NCBI RefSeq assembly: GCF_036965045.1
Contig: NZ_JBALOV010000038.1
Location: 1-64,000 of the forward strand
DNA length: 64,000 nucleotides
Direction: 5' to 3'
From: Ferdinandcohnia sp036965045
GTDB taxonomy: Bacteria > Bacillota > Bacilli > Bacillales > Bacillaceae_L
Positions 57,947-64,000 of the stretch are shown here, piece by piece (within the stretch, counting starts at the first letter, position 1; the number at the start of each line of letters is the position of its first letter). A program made the position numbers and the translations under genes. Under the pieces are notes generated by a model. That model saw only the letters and a list, made by a program, of their open reading frames with translations. It ran no database searches and was not told the DNA's origin.

Positions 57947-58437
57947 CCCTTTACCCCGCCTTTATAATAGATTCCTTGAAGAATTGTACTTAAACGTGGA
58001 ATAGCGACCCAAGCGATAGCTGTATTTACTAATGAACCTATAAATAATGAGGGAACAAGCGCAACATAAAATGCCAAATCAAACAAATAGATAAAAGGGA
58101 TTGGGGCTACAAACGAATTACCAATCACAAAAAATATGCTCGCTAAAAGTTTTTTTTCTTTACGAAAAAACACAGCAAAGACGGAAACAAGAATAGCCAT
58201 CTCTATAGCAATGATAAAATGAAGAAATCCGAGAGGCATTCCACTAAATAGCGCTGATAGGATATGTCCTAAACCTCCGACAATGGCTCCTGCCCCAAGT
58301 CCAAAAAATACTGAAGCAAGTAAGGCTGGAAAAGCATCCAGTGCGACACTCCCGACAATTGCAGGTACCTTTATTGACGCTCCGACAACAGATAAAGCAA
58401 TAAATAAAGCTAGTAAACTCATTTTTCTAACACTCAT
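57943..58437 (-). CDS. cblT: alpha-ribazole transporter, CblT (ECF S-component type)
   Basis: A 164-residue membrane protein with about five to six hydrophobic helices, resembling substrate-specific ECF components (FPALLASVFFGLGAGAIVGG near 36-55). CblT imports alpha-ribazole for CblS, as shown in Listeria. The ribosome-binding site GGGGG lies inside the end of the preceding CobU-like gene, indicating coupled translation. Function is assigned by its tight pairing with cblS. Confidence 0.85.
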   Translation of the reverse strand: MSVRKMSLLALFIALSVVGASIKVPAIVGSVALDAFPALLASVFFGLGAGAIVGGLGHILSALFSGMPLGFLHFIIAIEMAILVSVFAVFFRKEKKLLASIFFVIGNSFVAPIPFIYLFDLAFYVALVPSLFIGSLVNTAIAWVAIPRLSTILQGIYYKGGVKG

Positions 58438-58438
58438 T

Positions 58439-58876
58439 TTAAATCCCCCTACCTTTTATCGTATGATTGAGGCCATACCAAATCACGTCAACACGCTCAC
58501 ACCTAAAAGAAAGATCCTGATATACCCATCCCGTTAAATCTCGCCAATTTCTATTCTCCTTCTCTATCGGAACAATTCCTTTCGTAATATCTATACCTAT
58601 GACGATGATTTTCCGGTTGGAGTCCATATTTTCCCATTCTAGCCAGCCATCTAATACGCCCCTCAAATATTCTCTGGCTTGATTGATGGTCATTTTTGAA
58701 GATATTTCTTTTACCCACATCTCTATACCTTCTAATACAACAACTGAACTTTGTAAATCTCCGAGATTCTCCATTAACGGTTCACCTTCGTAGGAAGATA
58801 TCCATTTAGCTTCCAGGTAGTTCTGTTTCACCCAAGCCCGTTTCCCGTTAAAAGCACCTCCTGTAACGAAATGCAA
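58439..58876 (-). CDS. short CobU-like nucleotide-binding protein
   Basis: A 145-residue relative of adenosylcobinamide kinase/guanylyltransferase. The Walker A-like start is FVTGGAFNGKRAWVK, a Walker B-like VVVLEGIEMW follows, and the C-terminal CobU motif appears as GIVPIEKENRNWRDLTGWVY. The central His-containing guanylylation motif of CobU is absent, and it is about 45 residues shorter than the full CobU at 61705-62283. It may keep only the kinase step or have a new role. TTG start after AAGGGGTGG. Confidence 0.75.
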   Translation of the reverse strand: MHFVTGGAFNGKRAWVKQNYLEAKWISSYEGEPLMENLGDLQSSVVVLEGIEMWVKEISSKMTINQAREYLRGVLDGWLEWENMDSNRKIIVIGIDITKGIVPIEKENRNWRDLTGWVYQDLSFRCERVDVIWYGLNHTIKGRGI

Positions 58877-59454
58877 TGCACACCACCCCTTAATTGTTTC
58901 CGGTTAAACGTCAACCTATATCCCGTTCCATGTGGAATATTCCATTCCCAAAATTCTTTTTCATCTAAAGAAAACTTGTCCAGTAGATAACGAATCACAC
59001 CTCCGTGAGTGACAACAAAGGCCTGTTTAGAACCCTCTTGAAGTACCTTTTCAACTAATTTATGCCAACCCTCTTCTACTCTTTTTGTAAACTGTTCAAA
59101 GGATTCTCCTCCTGGAGGGGAATAAGCAAATAAATTATTCATCCAAAGCTGATATTCCTTAACTTCCTTCAGTTCATCGTAAGTCTTTCCTTGAAACGTT
59201 CCGAAATTTATCTCTCTTAATTCAGGTAGAACAACTGGTTTTACATTTGGAAACAATAGATTCATTGTAGACAAACAACGCTGCAGGTCACTCGAAATAA
59301 ACAAGTCATAGTAATTCTTTTTTAAAGTATACGAGGAAAATATCTGGATTGTCTCCTTACATAAAGGAGAATCATTCCAGCCCATATAAATCTTCTGCTT
59401 ATTTCCTTCCGTTAGCCCATGACGAAATAATGTAATAGCCACAGTGTCAACCAT
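58828..59454 (-). CDS. cobC: CobC-type alpha-ribazole phosphatase
   Basis: A 208-residue histidine phosphatase with LFRHGLTEGNKQK at the N-terminus, LFISSDLQRCLSTM, and the second catalytic histidine in FVVTHGGVIRYLL. It should remove the 5'-phosphate in nucleotide-loop assembly. The long frame from 59550 runs inside cobS, so the ATG at 59454 is used, overlapping the cobS end by 43 bases. It overlaps the next gene as well, so translation is tightly coupled. Confidence 0.82.
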   Translation of the reverse strand: MVDTVAITLFRHGLTEGNKQKIYMGWNDSPLCKETIQIFSSYTLKKNYYDLFISSDLQRCLSTMNLLFPNVKPVVLPELREINFGTFQGKTYDELKEVKEYQLWMNNLFAYSPPGGESFEQFTKRVEEGWHKLVEKVLQEGSKQAFVVTHGGVIRYLLDKFSLDEKEFWEWNIPHGTGYRLTFNRKQLRGGVHCISLQEVLLTGNGLG

Positions 59455-60203
59455 AATATATTTTCCGTCCCTTCTGCAGAAGCTCCAAGCACATCTCCAG
59501 TTATTCCACCAAACCACTTTATAGATTTTCTGCATATAAAAAAATAACATCCTATTGCTACCACTACCAAAGTAAGAACAGGTAAAATAAAATGAATATC
59601 AATAAAGGCAATTAAACTAAGCAATGCAACCAAATAAATAGGATAAATGTTCAACGTATTTGGTCTAGCCGCTTTTTTAAAATAAGACGCTAACCCATCT
59701 TTCCTTACTGCTGGTACCGCTAGTAACACCATCCCCATGACGCCTTTACTTAAAAAGGGAATGAACATAATGAGTAAAAAAGAGAGAGCACTTAAAGAAG
59801 CAAGAATCTCATAGATAAATAAAAATCGGCAGCTTAATAGAATGATAACCGATAAGACGCCAAAGGCACCGGTTCTTGGATCTTTCATGATGTCTAATCG
59901 TTTCTCTTTATCTTGATAAGAAAAAAAGGCATCACTTGCATCCATCCACCCGTCTAAATGAATTCCTCCTGATAAAATAATTGTGCATAACCAGATTATG
60001 AAAGCGGTTGCCAACAACGAAAAAGGAGTCCATTCCATAAGTACAAGCAGCAGCAAGCTGTATAATACTCCTTGTAATAAACCTAACAAAGGAAAAGTTT
60101 GGATACTCTTTTCAACATGAATCTTATCCATTGGTAAGGACATTTTTATTGGAAGAGCAGTTAAAAATTGAAGACTGATTAAAAACCCTTTTATCCACTT
60201 CAT
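59412..60203 (-). CDS. cobS: adenosylcobinamide-GDP ribazoletransferase (cobalamin synthase)
   Basis: A 263-residue membrane enzyme joining alpha-ribazole (phosphate) to adenosylcobinamide-GDP. About six to seven hydrophobic helices and the signature LSGGIHLDGWMDASDAFFS, then KDPRTGAFGV. The ATG at 60203 follows AAAAGGAA and overlaps the cobQ stop (TAATG), so the 15 extra N-terminal codons in the open frame are rejected. Confidence 0.93.
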   Translation of the reverse strand: MKWIKGFLISLQFLTALPIKMSLPMDKIHVEKSIQTFPLLGLLQGVLYSLLLLVLMEWTPFSLLATAFIIWLCTIILSGGIHLDGWMDASDAFFSYQDKEKRLDIMKDPRTGAFGVLSVIILLSCRFLFIYEILASLSALSFLLIMFIPFLSKGVMGMVLLAVPAVRKDGLASYFKKAARPNTLNIYPIYLVALLSLIAFIDIHFILPVLTLVVVAIGCYFFICRKSIKWFGGITGDVLGASAEGTENILWLTLWLLHYFVMG

Positions 60204-61708
60204 TATTTCCTTTTCCATCCATAAGTAATGTCTTTTATCTTTTCCCAATTCAAGTGACTTTTCATTGTAGTAGCAAGATTGTCATACCGTTCCTCTTTCA
60301 AATTTTGAGCGTACACAACTTCTTTTATCGGTTGCTGTTTAGATTTACGAATTTCATTCAACCAAGTGTTTCTCCATTCATCATTATGGAAAAGGTGATG
60401 CACATATGTACCGATTATTTTTCCATTATGACCGTAGTACCCTTCCTCCCTACCGTTTTCCACTTTAAGGAAGTGTGTATCTCCCTCGAAAATCTCCGTT
60501 TTACCTAAATGGATTTCATATCCTTCTATTGGTTCATTGCCACTAAGCTTTGTATTTGGATGATAATTACCTTTCACACGAATCGTTTCTTTTTCCTCAT
60601 AAAAAGTTGTCCTGGCTGGAATGAGACTTAGACCCCTTACTAGTTCCCCCTTATTACCAGTATCAGTGCCCGCCAAATCAACTATTTCTCTGCCCAGCAT
60701 TTGAAAACCACCGCAAATCCCTACTATAAAACCGCCATCTTGAACATAATTGATAAGTTTTTCATGCAATCCCCATTCTCTTATTTCATGCAGGTCGTTG
60801 ATTGTACTTTTCGTTCCTGGAATAATGACTGCATCAGGATCGCCAAACTCGCCCGGGTCCTTTACAAACCGAACCGATACATCTTCTTCGTAAAGAAACG
60901 GCTCAATATCACTGTAATTTGAAATATAAGGAAGAGAGATGACAGCAATATCAATGGACTTTTTCCTTTGACGATATAGATGGGACTTGATTGATAAGGA
61001 ATCTTCCCCATCAATCCGATGATTATCGATATAAGGAAGGACACCTAGAACAGGGATTCCCGTTTTTTCTTCCAACCATTTTACCCCGTCTAGAAATAAT
61101 TCAGTATCCCCACGAAATTTATTAATGATTAATCCTTGTACTCTTCTGCGCTCATCCGGTGAAAGTAATTCCAAAGTACCAACGATGTTTGCAAAAACTC
61201 CTCCCCGCTCAATATCGGCAACTAGTAGAACTGGTACATCTGCTAGTTCGGCAACTTTCATATTAACAAGCTCTCGATCGTTTAAGTTAACCTCTGCAGG
61301 ACTTCCGGCGCCTTCGATAACTACAACATCAAATTCCTTTTCTAAATTGTCCAAAGAAGACTGAATAGCCTCCAGTCCTTTTTTATAAAATTTTTTCCGG
61401 TAATCTCTCCCGGATAACGTCTCCGTCCTTTTTCCATACAAAACAATTTCAGAATGTAAATCCGATCGTGGTTTTAATAAAATTGGATTCATCCAAATTG
61501 TTGCTTCTGTTTTAGCTGCTTCCGACTGAATTCCTTGTGCCCGCCCAATTTCTTTACCATCAACGGTCACATATGAATTATTGGACATATTTTGTGATTT
61601 GAAAGGTGCAACTTTCACCCCTTCATTTGCAAATAATCGACATAATGCGGTGGTAATTAGGCTTTTCCCTACATCAGAAGCAGTTCCCTGAATCATAATT
61701 CCTTTCAC
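60203..61708 (-). CDS. cobQ: cobyric acid synthase
   Basis: A 501-residue amidotransferase (CobQ/CbiP) that amidates four carboxylates of the corrin ring. The N-terminal P-loop-type domain has IQGTASDVGKSLITTALCRL. The C-terminal class-I glutaminase domain has the nucleophile cysteine in GFIVGICGGFQMLG, and the histidine in GTYVHHLFHN. The start is GTG with GGGGG seven bases upstream, overlapping the cobU stop. Confidence 0.95.
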   Translation of the reverse strand: MKGIMIQGTASDVGKSLITTALCRLFANEGVKVAPFKSQNMSNNSYVTVDGKEIGRAQGIQSEAAKTEATIWMNPILLKPRSDLHSEIVLYGKRTETLSGRDYRKKFYKKGLEAIQSSLDNLEKEFDVVVIEGAGSPAEVNLNDRELVNMKVAELADVPVLLVADIERGGVFANIVGTLELLSPDERRRVQGLIINKFRGDTELFLDGVKWLEEKTGIPVLGVLPYIDNHRIDGEDSLSIKSHLYRQRKKSIDIAVISLPYISNYSDIEPFLYEEDVSVRFVKDPGEFGDPDAVIIPGTKSTINDLHEIREWGLHEKLINYVQDGGFIVGICGGFQMLGREIVDLAGTDTGNKGELVRGLSLIPARTTFYEEKETIRVKGNYHPNTKLSGNEPIEGYEIHLGKTEIFEGDTHFLKVENGREEGYYGHNGKIIGTYVHHLFHNDEWRNTWLNEIRKSKQQPIKEVVYAQNLKEERYDNLATTMKSHLNWEKIKDITYGWKRK

Positions 61709-62283
61709 TGTTTATCCCCCTTCCATAACAATGGCAGCCCTGCTTGGACCTCATATGCTTGATTAGCAATGCCCACCATATGTTGGTGTAATTTCCCTAT
61801 AAGCCCACTATACGTAGACAAAAGTTCATTGCTATTGATGGGCTCAAATAAGAGCTCATTACTGACTAGGACCAAATCATGACAGTTTTTCTCTATTGCT
61901 TTTATTCCTGTCACTATACGATTAAAAACGGTCTCCTTATGTAAAATGGGGTTGCTCCAATCGGCTTCATCTGAAAAAAGCTCATTTGACAATAAGGTAG
62001 TCAAACAATCAAGCAGGATCACATCATTTTCCTTAAAATAGGATGCCAATTCTTCGATATTGGTTGATTGCTCCCATGTCTGCCAATTACATTCACTTTT
62101 ATTTCTATCCTTTTGGTGACGGATAATTCTTTCTTTCATTTCATGATCAGATGGCATTCCTGTCGCTATGTAATGAAGCGAACCGTCAATTTTCTTTGCT
62201 TTATCAATAGCTACTTTCTCGGCAAAACTGCTTTTTCCACTACGTACTCCACCAGTTATGAAAATTATGGAAGTTGTCTCCAC
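61705..62283 (-). CDS. cobU: adenosylcobinamide kinase/guanylyltransferase
   Basis: A 192-residue bifunctional enzyme: Walker A GGVRSGKSSFAEK, the histidine region RIIRHQKDRNKSECNWQTWE that carries the guanylylated His, and Walker B VILLDCLTTLLSN. It makes adenosylcobinamide-GDP. GTG start with GGAGGTG eight bases upstream, overlapping the cobD end by 19 bases. Full-length counterpart of the short CobU-like protein at 58439-58876. Confidence 0.93.
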   Translation of the reverse strand: METTSIIFITGGVRSGKSSFAEKVAIDKAKKIDGSLHYIATGMPSDHEMKERIIRHQKDRNKSECNWQTWEQSTNIEELASYFKENDVILLDCLTTLLSNELFSDEADWSNPILHKETVFNRIVTGIKAIEKNCHDLVLVSNELLFEPINSNELLSTYSGLIGKLHQHMVGIANQAYEVQAGLPLLWKGDKQ

Positions 62284-63341
62284 TCTTTTAGCACCTCCAT
62301 AAGCCGAGAATTGTCTTTTGTGCTTTTAATAGCAAATCTTAGCCACTTTCCTTCTAATCCTGGGAAATTAAATGTATGCCTAGGCACAATTTCTCTCCTC
62401 AGCAAAAATTCAAAGAGCGACAATGGCTCTTTTTCCTGTGGATCACGTAATAAATAAAAATTAATATAAGATGGGGAAACCTCGTACCCTTCCCTTTGTA
62501 AAAAAGAAAATAACCTTTCACGTTCTGCATGTATATATTTTTTTGTCCGCTCCACAAACCTGTCATCTTGTAAACATGCATTCCCTGCTAACATAGCCAA
62601 GACATTGACGCTCCAATGCGGCTGAAAGGTTGCTAGTTTTCCGATGATATCTTGGCTGGCAATCAAGTAACCAAGCCGAAGTCCAGGAATAGCAAACATC
62701 TTAGTCATCGAACGCAGAATGATTAAATTGGTATACTCTTTTACGAAAGGAGCAAGCGAAGTATAGTCTTCCAAAAAGTCATAAAATGCTTCGTCGATAA
62801 TGAGAGTGATATTCCTTTGCCTGCATTCCTCCAATAATTTAACTAATGTTGAATGTGGATAATGAACGCCGGTTGGATTGTTTGGATTGCATAAGAATAC
62901 TGCATCCATACCCGCTAGTTTCCTTGCTATTTCTTTATCATCTAACTTCCATTCCGGTTCGGTTAAATGATGATAGAAAATGTGACAGCCATTTGCCACG
63001 CAGGCTTGCTCATATTCAGAAAAGGCTGGTTCAACAATGAGAACATTTTTTCCCGCTAGCATTCTCCCTACTAAAGTGATGAGCTCGGAACCACCGTTTC
63101 CGATAAGAATTGATTTAGTATCTAGATCCGTTATTCTAGCAATCTGTTCTTTCAATAAAGAGGCATTTGGATCTGGATAATCATTTATCTTTTCGTAAAA
63201 CTCCAACCATCTTTTCTTTAAGATCTCAGGTGGCCCTAACGGATTAATATTGGCACTAAAATCAATCAGATTTCTCGGTTTTGGGATCCCCATCTTCTTG
63301 TATAAATATTGGGGATTAGAACCATGCAGTGGCCATTTCAT
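62265..63341 (-). CDS. cobD: threonine-phosphate decarboxylase (CobD-like PLP enzyme)
   Basis: A 358-residue fold-type-I PLP enzyme. It starts with HGSNPQYLYKKMG and LIDFSANINPLGPP, typical of CobD. The PLP pocket includes FLCNPNNPTGVHY, IIDEAFYDF and the lysine in ILRSMTKMFAIPGLRLGY. It makes (R)-1-amino-2-propanol phosphate, the linker attached by CbiB encoded just upstream. GGAGGG fixes the ATG at 63341, nine codons inside the open frame. Confidence 0.92.
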   Translation of the reverse strand: MKWPLHGSNPQYLYKKMGIPKPRNLIDFSANINPLGPPEILKKRWLEFYEKINDYPDPNASLLKEQIARITDLDTKSILIGNGGSELITLVGRMLAGKNVLIVEPAFSEYEQACVANGCHIFYHHLTEPEWKLDDKEIARKLAGMDAVFLCNPNNPTGVHYPHSTLVKLLEECRQRNITLIIDEAFYDFLEDYTSLAPFVKEYTNLIILRSMTKMFAIPGLRLGYLIASQDIIGKLATFQPHWSVNVLAMLAGNACLQDDRFVERTKKYIHAERERLFSFLQREGYEVSPSYINFYLLRDPQEKEPLSLFEFLLRREIVPRHTFNFPGLEGKWLRFAIKSTKDNSRLMEVLKEWRQLP

Positions 63342-64000
63342 ACAGGATCCCTCCAATCCATAAAACAACTAAGAACAAAAGGCTTGTCCGAGTGAGTATT
63401 CTGTTCGTATCCAAAATATGTTCTGTCCTTAACGGTACTGTTGGTTCTCCCATTTTTGCTCTATTTGAGATAATTCCTTTATAAAAATTGACTCCACCAA
63501 GCTGAACTCCTAAAAGAGATGCAACTGCTGCTTCCAGCCAGCCGCTATTAGGACTCGGATGTCTCTTTGCATCTCTAAATAAGATTTTCCATGTATTTTG
63601 CTTACCTCTGATGGCTGGCTTATTGCCTACTAAAATAACAAAACCAGTTAAACGGCTTGGTATCCAATTCACCAAATCATCCAATTTTGCTGATGCCCAA
63701 CCAAAGTCTTGGTATTTTTCATTTTTATATCCAACCATGGAATCACATGTATTGATGGCTCGATAAGCAATAGCAAGCGGAGCCCCTCCAATCAATCCCC
63801 AAAATAAAGGGGCTGTCACACCATCACTTGTATTTTCGGCGACTGTTTCAACGGTTCCACGGACGATTTCTTCTTCTTGAAGGTTATCTGTATCCCTTCC
63901 AACTATATAGGAAAGTTTATGCCTTGCTTCCGCTATTTCTCTCTTTTTCAGAGGATAATAGATTTCTAAAGCCGCGTCCTTTAAACCCTTTTGAGAAATA
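63316..64000 (-). CDS. cbiB: adenosylcobinamide-phosphate synthase, partial at window edge
   Basis: The C-terminal 227 or so residues of CbiB, continuing past the right edge. Family stretches are YIVGRDTDNLQEEEIVRGTV, ETVAENTSDGVTAPLFWG, DDLVNWIPSRLTG and RHPSPNSGWLEAAVASLLGV. This membrane enzyme attaches aminopropanol (phosphate) to adenosylcobyric acid. It overlaps the cobD start by 26 bases and is the first cobalamin gene visible. Any B12 riboswitch would lie outside the window. Confidence 0.93.
   Translation of the reverse strand, partial: ISQKGLKDAALEIYYPLKKREIAEARHKLSYIVGRDTDNLQEEEIVRGTVETVAENTSDGVTAPLFWGLIGGAPLAIAYRAINTCDSMVGYKNEKYQDFGWASAKLDDLVNWIPSRLTGFVILVGNKPAIRGKQNTWKILFRDAKRHPSPNSGWLEAAVASLLGVQLGGVNFYKGIISNRAKMGEPTVPLRTEHILDTNRILTRTSLLFLVVLWIGGILYEMATAWF

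Noticed and set aside
1..64000. tRNA, rRNA, CRISPR arrays, insertion sequences, prophage genes
   Set aside because: None recognised on reading both strands: no CCA-ended cloverleaf, no regularly spaced repeat with unique spacers, no transposase or integrase ORF. The 52-bp arrays have no unique spacers and are not CRISPR.

Overview
The window is a chromosomal segment of an endospore-forming, low-GC Bacillaceae bacterium. Most genes match, in order, the Bacillus subtilis block running from kapB/kapD/yuxJ/pbpD/yufK through the yui, yut and yun genes. AGGAGG-type ribosome-binding sites, frequent GTG/TTG starts, Rho-independent terminators at nearly every transcription unit, and many sporulation genes (kapB, kapD, yutH, yutC, lytH, yunB, yuiC) fit this. 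The species cannot be fixed from sequence alone; a Neobacillus/Mesobacillus/Cytobacillus-like organism is a reasonable guess.

Layout. 1-265: a decaying 52-bp tandem repeat. 378-4989: yugE-like gene, kapB, a four-LysM NlpC/P60 wall hydrolase, kapD, yuxJ. 5020-13640: an AT-rich accessory island not found at this place in B. subtilis, lying exactly between yuxJ and pbpD. It holds a gene-end remnant, then an AraC regulator divergent from a unit encoding a 23-residue leader ORF, a Rieske protein, an amidohydrolase, a complete Liv-type ABC importer and an alpha/beta hydrolase. This looks like an uptake-plus-degradation system of unknown substrate. 13653-21776: pbpD, yufK, thioesterase yuxO, a sugar-dehydrogenase lipoprotein, DedA, an SDR, small (probably spore-related) genes and an XRE regulator. 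21894-28795: TauE/SafE permease, bioY with a BirA operator, yuiF, pepA, a palindrome-rich intergenic element, yuiD, yuiC, yuiB. 28955-33515: type II NADH dehydrogenases (yumB, yutJ) and iron-sulfur assembly genes (yutM, yutI), with a Rex-like site before yumB. 33692-36961: hom-thrC-thrB. 37185-45708: yutH, yutG, yutF, yutE, yutD, yutC, lipA, lytH and small proteins. 45807-50459: a second Liv-type importer. 50824-52782: an NhaC-family carrier controlled by a lysine riboswitch, so probably a lysine transporter. 52845-56394: yunB, yunC, yunD, yunF. 56568-64000: a cobalamin nucleotide-loop assembly and salvage operon (cbiB, cobD, cobU, cobQ, cobS, cobC-type phosphatase, a second CobU-like protein, cblT, cblS, a second phosphatase), cut by the right edge.

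Most notable: (1) the Rieske/amidohydrolase/ABC island, whose gene combination I cannot assign to a known pathway; (2) two sporulation genes (yunB and a yuzC-like gene) whose ribosome-binding sites are enclosed in long hairpins that contain a possible sporulation-sigma -10 element in the loop, so that only transcripts started inside the hairpin would be translatable; (3) a multi-hairpin intergenic element at 26697-26880 and two 52-bp-period repeats; (4) a promoter-plus-terminator cassette without an ORF (possible small RNA) at 31007-31080; (5) the lysine riboswitch on an NhaC-family gene.

I see no rRNA, tRNA, CRISPR array, intact insertion sequence or prophage.
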